Assembly: GCA_007131895.1 (NCBI GenBank) | Contig: SLPR01000191.1 | Span: 1 to 10,124, forward strand | Source: Bacteroidales bacterium | Lineage (GTDB): Bacteria; Bacteroidota; Bacteroidia; Bacteroidales; UBA7960 | Direction: 5' to 3' | DNA length: 10,124 nucleotides | Shown here: one piece after another, positions 1-6,598 of the stretch | How positions within the stretch are numbered: the first letter of the stretch is position 1 | Layout: every line of letters begins with the position of its first letter | The notes under the pieces: model-generated | Told to the model about the DNA's origin: nothing | The model's input: the letters and a program-made list of their open reading frames with translations, nothing else | Databases searched by the model: none | Translations under genes and position numbers: made by a program

Positions 1-3000
1 AATAAAGTTACCTGCGTTGCATCCATTTTGCTGCTGCATCTGTTTATTTATACAGGTTGTAGTTCTTACCCCATAGAAGAAACAGGAACCTATTCAGCAC
101 AGAATCAGGTAACTTCAAATTTTACAATTGCCAAAAGGGATTCCTTTCCTGCACCTCCCCAATACAAACCTATCATAGGTTCTCCTGTTGTTGCCAAAAC
201 ATTAGACCAGTTTGATGTTAGCAGAAATTATCTCGATGGTTTTGAGCCCTTGCGTTTTTCTGCGAAAGAACCAGAAATCCGCACACCTGGCAAGGGATCT
301 TATAAACTTCCTCAAAAGGTAAAAGCAAATCCACTTTTTGGTGAAACCCCTTCACCACAGCAGGCAAGACTAAAAGAACCCATCAGTTTTGGGATGAATC
401 CTTTCAGTTTTATGACCCATACCAAAATCCAGGGTTTGTCGCATGATGACATCTATACCTTTTGTGAAGACCCTGCAGGAAATATGTGGATAGGAACCTT
501 TGGCGGAGGGTTAATGCGTTTTGACGGACAAAATATTGCATGGTTTAACAATACCCCGTGGGGAGAAATGCCTGAAGTTATAACCGTGCAAGCTGACAGT
601 CGGGGAAGCATATGGGTCGCAACTACAAACGGCCTCTATAGTATAAATGGGTACCAGGTGCTATATTTTGATTCAGCTGAAGGTGGGTTGCTATTAAATT
701 CACTGGAATCACTGCAATTTGATACTGAGGGGAACCTATGGATCTCATACTGGGAGGGTGGCATTTCCATGTATGATGGCCATTACTTTTACCATTATGG
801 TGAAGAGCAGGGATTGTCAAAGGAGCTGGGGCAGGTTTTGAAAACTGATGATTTTGGTAATGTATGGATATCTGATTATAAGGAAGGATTATTTTTGTTC
901 AAAGAGGGCTCTTTCTATATTTACAAAATTCCCTTCCTCTCGCAAAATCATCCCATTATGGCCATTGGCGAAGGAGCAGGAAATAACATTTGGTTAAGCA
1001 TTTATGATATTGGTGTAGTAAAATTTGACGGTGAAGAATTTCTTTATTATACCATAGAAAATGGGTTTCCTTCTCCCAAAATATATCAGATAGAAAAAGA
1101 TGCTCAGGGGAAGGTATGGTTTGCCTCATGGGGAAAAGGACTGATAAGGTGGGGCGATAATAAATTTGAAATATTTGGTAAAGAACAGGGGTTGTTTTCA
1201 GAATTAATCAATGGTATCTATATTGACAGAAATAGCATCCTTTGGATAGGATTTAACGGAGGGATGGCTCGCTACAAAGGAGATATTTTTGAGCATTTTA
1301 CCACGCGCCAGGCCTTTGATACCCAAACAACATCCATGGCACTTAGTTCAGACGGAAAACTGTGGATTTCCTCATATGACGGCGCACTCAAATCTTTTGA
1401 CGGGAAAACATTTACGCAATTTACCACGGATCCCGATAACCCCCTTGTTTTTATGGAGGGGCTGGTAGCTGACTCCAGGGGTAATCTGTGGATGTCGGTC
1501 AATCAGGAAGGTATTTACCGGTTCGATGGCAACTATTTCTATCATTATCAGCTGGACAACCTTGATCTTCCTCTCCGAATCGAAGGAGGGATAGAAGACA
1601 GCAGGGGCAATCTTTGGTTACTTATCGGAAACCAGGGAGTTTTAAAGTTTGATGGTGAAACATTTACACATTTCACAGAAAAAAATGGATTGCCCGTTAA
1701 TCTGGCCAGAGCTGTTATTGAAGATTCTGAAGGAAACATTGTTATTGCAACCTACGGCGAAGGAGTAGTGATTGTGGGTGAGTCCAATTTTACATACTAT
1801 ACTGAAAAAGACGGACTGGCAAGCAATTACCTGTTTTCTGCATTTCAGGATTCAGAAAACAACCTTTGGTTTGGCACCAACGGGAAAGGACTATCTATCT
1901 TCAATGGTAAAGATTTTATCAACTTTAATTCTGATAAAGGCCTTACAGACAACTACATTTTTTCAATTGCACAGGACAAAGATGGAAACATGGTGGTTGG
2001 TGGAAGATTTGGCCTCAATGTAATGCATTACAACAAGTTGAAAAAGACATTAGAACAACACGAATCATCAGAATTTAGTCATCTGCGAAACGCTGATTAT
2101 CCATATTTTATAAAGTATACTTACGAAGAGGGGTTTCTGGGAATTGGCACAAACCTTGGGATGATGATTGAAGACCAGGGAAAAATATGGATTGGAAGCA
2201 ATAACCGTCTGACAAGATTTAATTCCACTAAATCATTCATTGATTCAATAGCACCCAACGTAATCATTTCGGGAATTGACCTGTTTAACGAACAACTGAA
2301 CTGGAAAGACCTTATCAACCAACAAGACACATCCATGCTTCTGGCCAATGGTGTAAAGTTGAAAAACTTCAGCTTTAATAAGCTAAGCCCGTGGTATTAT
2401 ATTCCTGAAAACCTTCACCTGTCACACAAAAACAACTTCATTACATTTCATTTTTCCGGGATTTCAACTTTTTCCGGAAATCAACTGTTGTATAGTTTCA
2501 AACTCGAAGGTTTTGACCAGCAATGGCACAGACCAGCCCCTGAAAACTATGCACACTTTGGCAACCTGCCACCCGGCAGGTATACACTCAAAGTAAAAGC
2601 AATGAACAAATTGGGATTATGGAGCTCTGAGGACCATTACAGTTTTGTGATACTAACTCCATGGTGGAAAAGGTGGTGGGCATTTGCTTTGTATTTCATT
2701 ACAGTTGCCGCTATCCTGATTTTGTATATCAGAGTCAGAGAAAAAGCCCTGGTACTGGAAAATAAACTTCTTGACCAGGAGATCGAACTTGCCCGCAAAA
2801 CCATTGAAATAAAACAAAACATTATTGCCAATGTAAGTCATGAGCTGCGTACACCCCTCACAGGAATCATAGGTCTGACAGACATACTTGCCAAAACACC
2901 TCTCAATGAGCAGCAAAAAGAGTATATTCTCACCTTGCAACAAACAGGTATTAATCTGAAAGAGATTATTAACCAGATTCTTGACTATTCGAAAATCGAG

Positions 3001-3963
3001 TCTGGAAAGATTAGCTTGTCTAACTCAGCATTTTCATTGAAAGATTTATTCCTGCATGCTGAAAAAGTTTTTGATTCACTGACACAAAACAGGTCACAAC
3101 TTCAAATCCAAACCACCATTAGTGAGGATGTACCTTCAATGCTTTTTGCAGATCGGGGCCGGGTAAACCAGATACTGCTGAACCTTCTATACAATGCCGT
3201 AAAATTCACCCATAGTGGAAGTATTACCCTTAGTGCCCGGGTAGAAGGAACATCCCTTCCGTCAATTGCTGATGAAACGCCACGGATGCTCATAAAAATA
3301 TCTGTCATTGACACTGGTGTGGGTATTTCTGAAGAGGCATTGAAAAAGCTTTTCGTGCCCTTTTCTCAGATAGAAAACAATGACACACGCGAAACAGACA
3401 GCACCGGTTTAGGGTTGGCTATCAGCAAAAAGCTTGCTCAATTGCTTCAGGGCAATATTGGTGTAGATAGCAAACCCGCAAAAGGAAGCCACTTCTGGTT
3501 TACCTTCCTGGCTGAACAACCCCTGGATAATAGCCAGGAAACGAAACAAGATATTGAACCTGCCAGGGAATTCGAAAGCAAGAGTATTTTATTGGTAGAA
3601 GATAAGAAAGTCAATCAGCTGGTTATTAAACTTTTGCTCAAAGGAATGGGCCACAAGGTTGAAATAGCAGAAAATGGAGAGGAAGCCCTGGAAGTTTTTC
3701 ATCCCGACAAGTACGATTTTGTATTGATGGATATTCAAATGCCCGTGATGGACGGCATAACTGCCACACAGAAATTAAAGGATAAATACCTCAAACTTCC
3801 CCCCATCATCGGTATCAGTGCCAACGCTTTTGAAGGCGACAGAGAGAAGTATATGGGCCTGGGTATGGACGAATATATTACCAAACCTGTAAACGAAGAA
3901 AGCCTCAGAAAAGTCCTTGCAAAAATGGACATGAGTGTGTCGGATGCTGATTCATTGAACTAG
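1..3963 (+). CDS. Hybrid sensor histidine kinase/response regulator with double propeller sensor domain (5' end cut by window edge)
   Basis: This is a one-protein two-component system that senses a periplasmic ligand and signals through a cytoplasmic kinase and receiver. The frame is open to base 1, and codons before the TTG at 28 (N-K-V-T-C-V-A-S-I) continue a hydrophobic signal peptide, so the true start is probably just outside the window. Residues below count from that TTG. A possible but atypical lipobox (YTGC) puts Cys at 11. Residues 132-732 hold 14 propeller repeats of the type D-x-x-G-N-x-W-I-G, i.e. two seven-bladed propellers. A Y_Y_Y domain follows (about 743-877), then a membrane helix (about 883-901), a coiled coil, HisKA with phospho-acceptor H938 (SHELRTP), HATPase with N1056, D1095-T-G-V-G and T1126-G-L-G-L, and a receiver domain with D1192, phospho-acceptor D1235, S1264 and K1286. 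All key residues are present. Many relatives (HTCS) end in an AraC-type HTH; this one stops right after the receiver, so its output is probably phosphotransfer to a separate protein. The next gene is a secreted putative glycosidase, which hints at a glycan ligand (inference). Confidence 0.95.
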   Translation, partial: NKVTCVASILLLHLFIYTGCSSYPIEETGTYSAQNQVTSNFTIAKRDSFPAPPQYKPIIGSPVVAKTLDQFDVSRNYLDGFEPLRFSAKEPEIRTPGKGSYKLPQKVKANPLFGETPSPQQARLKEPISFGMNPFSFMTHTKIQGLSHDDIYTFCEDPAGNMWIGTFGGGLMRFDGQNIAWFNNTPWGEMPEVITVQADSRGSIWVATTNGLYSINGYQVLYFDSAEGGLLLNSLESLQFDTEGNLWISYWEGGISMYDGHYFYHYGEEQGLSKELGQVLKTDDFGNVWISDYKEGLFLFKEGSFYIYKIPFLSQNHPIMAIGEGAGNNIWLSIYDIGVVKFDGEEFLYYTIENGFPSPKIYQIEKDAQGKVWFASWGKGLIRWGDNKFEIFGKEQGLFSELINGIYIDRNSILWIGFNGGMARYKGDIFEHFTTRQAFDTQTTSMALSSDGKLWISSYDGALKSFDGKTFTQFTTDPDNPLVFMEGLVADSRGNLWMSVNQEGIYRFDGNYFYHYQLDNLDLPLRIEGGIEDSRGNLWLLIGNQGVLKFDGETFTHFTEKNGLPVNLARAVIEDSEGNIVIATYGEGVVIVGESNFTYYTEKDGLASNYLFSAFQDSENNLWFGTNGKGLSIFNGKDFINFNSDKGLTDNYIFSIAQDKDGNMVVGGRFGLNVMHYNKLKKTLEQHESSEFSHLRNADYPYFIKYTYEEGFLGIGTNLGMMIEDQGKIWIGSNNRLTRFNSTKSFIDSIAPNVIISGIDLFNEQLNWKDLINQQDTSMLLANGVKLKNFSFNKLSPWYYIPENLHLSHKNNFITFHFSGISTFSGNQLLYSFKLEGFDQQWHRPAPENYAHFGNLPPGRYTLKVKAMNKLGLWSSEDHYSFVILTPWWKRWWAFALYFITVAAILILYIRVREKALVLENKLLDQEIELARKTIEIKQNIIANVSHELRTPLTGIIGLTDILAKTPLNEQQKEYILTLQQTGINLKEIINQILDYSKIESGKISLSNSAFSLKDLFLHAEKVFDSLTQNRSQLQIQTTISEDVPSMLFADRGRVNQILLNLLYNAVKFTHSGSITLSARVEGTSLPSIADETPRMLIKISVIDTGVGISEEALKKLFVPFSQIENNDTRETDSTGLGLAISKKLAQLLQGNIGVDSKPAKGSHFWFTFLAEQPLDNSQETKQDIEPAREFESKSILLVEDKKVNQLVIKLLLKGMGHKVEIAENGEEALEVFHPDKYDFVLMDIQMPVMDGITATQKLKDKYLKLPPIIGISANAFEGDREKYMGLGMDEYITKPVNEESLRKVLAKMDMSVSDADSLN

Positions 3964-3966
3964 GAC

Positions 3967-4183
3967 CTGCTGAAAAACACTCAACTAAATGTCAACCAAT
4001 TATTTAGCTTGCAATTTCAAGCTTTTAATGCAATGGTTTAAACTTGTTCTTCGTAAAAACTTTGCATTCCTAAATCGTTAGTTTTTTTTACATCATCTGC
4101 TTCGTTGCCTTCAGCTCACAGTATGCCTTATAAAGCTTTGCCTTGTCGCCTTGCATATGACGCACTAAAAACTTTTTCAGCAG
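3967..4183. repeat. MITE-like element with 11-bp terminal inverted repeats
   Basis: The left end reads CTGCTGAAAAA (3967-3977) and the right end reads TTTTTCAGCAG (4173-4183), an exact reverse complement. The enclosed 217 bp contain no transposase gene. It starts three bases after the stop codon of the sensor kinase. Read from the right end on the minus strand, the first 32 codons (4183 to 4088) are open and codon-like, but start without ATG and end in TAA. Short length, perfect terminal repeats and absence of a transposase fit a non-autonomous miniature element. No clear target-site duplication was seen, and only one copy lies in this window, so the call rests on the ends alone. Confidence 0.45.
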
Positions 4184-4328
4184 ACTCTAACCAGCTGCCA
4201 GAGAAAAAATCATTGCAAAGCCCTTTTGATTCCTTTTCTTTCTGTATTTTAGCCAAAAATGCCTGCTTAACCTGGTAATCAATGATCACTTTCTGGCTAT
4301 TATCAACAAATCCTGTACATAATAGTAT
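4128..4328 (-). other. Open frame without start codon, possible gene remnant
   Basis: On the minus strand the frame from 4328 down to the TAA at 4128-4130 is open for 67 codons, yet has no ATG. Its translation is rich in K, E and Q and looks protein-like (for example the stretch VIIDYQVKQAFLAKIQKEKE). It crosses the right end of the MITE-like element and ends inside it. It could be the 3' remnant of a gene into which the element inserted, or a chance opening. I do not recognise the family. A 67-codon opening is not very improbable by chance, so confidence is low. Confidence 0.2.
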
Positions 4329-4347
4329 TTAAGAGACTGTCGCAAAG

Positions 4348-4384
4348 CAGGTGTTGTTTTTATAGTACTACTATTAAGCACCTG
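4348..4384. promoter_or_regulatory. Nested palindrome just upstream of the secreted glycosidase gene
   Basis: CAGGTG (4348-4353) and CACCTG (4379-4384) form an inverted repeat. Between them lies a perfect 13-base palindrome, ATAGTA-C-TACTAT (4362-4374). The right arm ends five bases before the ATG at 4390. The two symmetries are almost concentric (centres near 4366 and 4368). It could be a repressor or activator site, or an RNA hairpin masking the start. Nothing in the window identifies a cognate regulator. Confidence 0.35.
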
Positions 4385-4389
4385 ACAAA

Positions 4390-6429
4390 ATGAAAAAAAA
4401 ATTACTTATTGGACTTACTGCCTTGTTTATCTTACTCACCTCTTTCAAAGGGCAATGTATTCCTGCTGTTTTATATGACGGAACAGGCGCACCTGCAGAG
4501 TATAAACTTGTAGCCATGACCCTGGCAGGAATTGTCAACCGTGAGACGCCCCGATTGTATCTGCTCAATGTTTATGAAACATGGAGCTACAATCAGACTG
4601 ATGAGATGTGGCGCGATATATATGCGGCAGACGGTGGTGCTGGGTTCACAGTGATTCAAAACATCAATGAGCTGGTTGAGCATTTTAGCGAAGACATTAA
4701 CGGTGCCATTACTTATGATGCAACACTGACCTATGGCAATTTTGAAGGCCAGAATTTCCGATGGCAAGCTGAAGTGGCGGCCATGATAGGAGGACTTACC
4801 AACTCGGTTCCTATACCCTACAGCAATACATCTATGCAGGTGGAACGCCCCGACAGTGTGCAGGTACCTGACCATTATCACGGGCAGGATACGATAGTGA
4901 TTTCCGCAAGACTTGAACTTGAATCTCATCCCTGGAACAATCCCGCTCTCAGTCAGGAGGAACGTTATTTCCTTATACTTGACTGGGCACTTGATACGCT
5001 GCTTGACCGAACCAATCCCCGCAAATTCTATCTCAGGGAAATCACGGACTGGGCAGTGAACCAACGCATGTTTCAACTCAACCTTGCCGGAACCCATTCT
5101 TTGCAATTTTCTTCTTTGACGGATGAAAAAGCTGAAAAAATTGAGCAGGTTATGACCTATCTTCGCGACTGTCATCCGGATGAAATTTTCCATGTCTATG
5201 GTTGGATGCGCCCTGAGCCTCTGGTACAATGGATTTCAGGATGGGGAGGCAGCTTTCATGAAACATTGCTTAGCAATCTTTCATGGCATCATATTTTTCC
5301 TGCTGACCAAAATTTTGATTATAACAGACCTTCAGCCATTGAACCAGAAGAAGTGGAGTTGCAGGATAAATACTATGTTATTTTTATCGGGTCTGAAGGA
5401 GATGCCGGCAATTGGAATGCAGGATTTCAATCAGGTGCCTGGCATTCGGCAATGCGTGGTGATGTGCCTGTAGGCTGGGGATTTAACCTACACTTTTTTA
5501 AAGAGTTCCCATTCATGGGACAGTATTATTTCAGAACAGCATCAGAGAACGATGGTTTTATTTCGGTGACCAATCCCATGGGATATGCTTATGCCGATAT
5601 GTTTCCGGAAAGCTTTTTGCCTGATGCGATAGAAAAATCTATATGGAAAGTACAGCAATACAACATTCCCTCAGTATATGCCTACAAGCACTACAATGGA
5701 GCCGGAGTTTCAACCTATCGCGGTATCACTATTTCCAACAATTACGATTTCGATAAACTTGGAGCTTTTTCTGAAGCCACAGGTACCGAACTGACCTTTC
5801 TTTTTGACCCGGCACTTGCGACACAGTTTGCATATACACAATACGGTGGTTTGCTTTATAATCACGTAAATGACAATACTTTCTATGCTGACTTCTCTGA
5901 TCTCAATGCAGCAGCCAGCAGTATCGTCAGCAAACTTGTATCAAAACCCCGCCCAGGTTTTTTATTGGCCGGTTATCAGCGTTTCAGACAGGATGGTACA
6001 CATATAGGAGCTGGCAACTCTGCTGATATTACGCTGCCCAGACTTAAAAACCTCATGGATATAATAAAGTCTGATGAGCAAATTGGTGAACAAATCGAGT
6101 TTGTTACTCCGGAGAAGTTTACCTGGTTGCTGCAAAAATCTCTTGATCCCACTGGCATTGCCTCCCTCGCTGCTGCGCTAAGCAAAAAAGAGGTACATGC
6201 ATGGATCAACACATCAGGTCAACTTGAAGTAAATATTGAAACAAAGACACTTGAAATATTCATTATCAGCATTTACAATTCCTCAGGAGAACTTATCAAA
6301 CGAAAGAGGGAAGCATTTCCACAAGGCAATACTGCAACCGTTTTGTCTCTTCCTCCATTACCTTCCGGATTATATATTTTGAACGTTGCCGGGAGCAGCA
6401 CATACTTTAGCAAAAAAATTATTTTCTGA
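4390..6429 (+). CDS. Secreted GxGYxYP-family putative glycoside hydrolase with T9SS sorting domain
   Basis: This is probably an exported carbohydrate-active enzyme; activity for the GxGYxYP family is predicted rather than well characterised. Residues 1-22 are a signal peptide (MKKK followed by a hydrophobic core). The N-terminal part carries the family pattern L-A-G-I-V-N-R-E-T-P-R-L-Y-L near residue 45. The middle part has YYVIFIGSEGDAGNW (328-342) and PVGWGFNL, the region that usually reads SDGD and PVGWG. The naming motif appears in a diverged form, NPMGYAYADMFPE (395-407). Roughly residues 606-679 form a beta-rich tail with LPSGLYILNV and a basic, hydrophobic end (FSKKIIF), typical of type A T9SS sorting domains. 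The mature protein should therefore cross the outer membrane and be released or anchored at the surface. There is no Shine-Dalgarno sequence before the ATG, as usual in this phylum. It lies downstream of a propeller hybrid kinase, which suggests regulated glycan use (inference). Confidence 0.85.
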   Translation: MKKKLLIGLTALFILLTSFKGQCIPAVLYDGTGAPAEYKLVAMTLAGIVNRETPRLYLLNVYETWSYNQTDEMWRDIYAADGGAGFTVIQNINELVEHFSEDINGAITYDATLTYGNFEGQNFRWQAEVAAMIGGLTNSVPIPYSNTSMQVERPDSVQVPDHYHGQDTIVISARLELESHPWNNPALSQEERYFLILDWALDTLLDRTNPRKFYLREITDWAVNQRMFQLNLAGTHSLQFSSLTDEKAEKIEQVMTYLRDCHPDEIFHVYGWMRPEPLVQWISGWGGSFHETLLSNLSWHHIFPADQNFDYNRPSAIEPEEVELQDKYYVIFIGSEGDAGNWNAGFQSGAWHSAMRGDVPVGWGFNLHFFKEFPFMGQYYFRTASENDGFISVTNPMGYAYADMFPESFLPDAIEKSIWKVQQYNIPSVYAYKHYNGAGVSTYRGITISNNYDFDKLGAFSEATGTELTFLFDPALATQFAYTQYGGLLYNHVNDNTFYADFSDLNAAASSIVSKLVSKPRPGFLLAGYQRFRQDGTHIGAGNSADITLPRLKNLMDIIKSDEQIGEQIEFVTPEKFTWLLQKSLDPTGIASLAAALSKKEVHAWINTSGQLEVNIETKTLEIFIISIYNSSGELIKRKREAFPQGNTATVLSLPPLPSGLYILNVAGSSTYFSKKIIF

Positions 6430-6527
6430 AAAATACTTGCCAAACAAAGTCTTTTTATTTTCATAACAATATAACATGCTTGTTTTCAATAATATTCAGG
6501 ATCAATTCAAGTAATTTTATTGTTAGA

Positions 6528-6557
6528 TTGTTATTTCACCAATAAAGGTTAATTTTG
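6528..6557 (+). promoter_or_regulatory. Bacteroidota-type promoter for the tandem adenylate kinase gene
   Basis: TTG at 6528-6530 is followed, after 19 bases, by TAATTTTG at 6550-6557, an exact match to the Bacteroidota -33/-7 consensus (TTG, about 19-21 bases, TAnnTTTG). Transcription would start near 6563, giving a leader of about 35 bases before the ATG at 6599. It makes the kinase gene its own transcription unit, separate from the glycosidase gene. Confidence 0.7.
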
Positions 6558-6598
6558 CCGTTTGCAATTTTGACAAAAACAATATTAATTCCACAACC

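Larger units (their letters stand above)
3964..4389. other. Intergenic region with MITE-like element and upstream palindromes
   Basis: This 426-base gap separates the sensor kinase from the secreted glycosidase. From left to right it holds a 217-bp element bounded by perfect 11-bp inverted repeats. Inside that element is a small hairpin (AGCTTG 4006-4011 / CAAGCT 4018-4023 followed by TTTT), which could serve as a weak terminator for the kinase gene. The gap also holds a minus-strand open frame of 67 codons without an ATG, and a palindrome next to the start at 4390. No convincing TAnnTTTG promoter box is visible, no tRNA-like fold was recognised, and no plus-strand gene is apparent. Confidence 0.6.

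Noticed and set aside
28..30. TTG as the start codon of the sensor kinase
   Set aside because: The frame continues open to base 1 and the extra codons complete the signal peptide, so the gene most likely starts outside the window.
4333..4347. GAGACTGTCGCAAA resembles the end of some insertion sequences
   Set aside because: No matching inverted partner was found in the window, so it cannot be supported as an element boundary.
4471..5229. Minus-strand open frame of 252 codons inside the glycosidase gene
   Set aside because: It lies wholly opposite a well-supported gene, its translation looks unlike a folded protein family, and it has no promoter or neighbour of its own.
6430..6460. Imperfect hairpin with a T-run after the glycosidase gene (AAAAATACTTG / CAAAGTCTTTTT)
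   Set aside because: The stem contains a mismatch and a bulge and is very AT-rich; too weak to call as a terminator.
6487..6522. Inverted repeat CAATAATATT / AATTTTATTG upstream of the adenylate kinase promoter
   Set aside because: Nine of ten positions pair, but the sequence is almost pure A and T, so this is likely chance.
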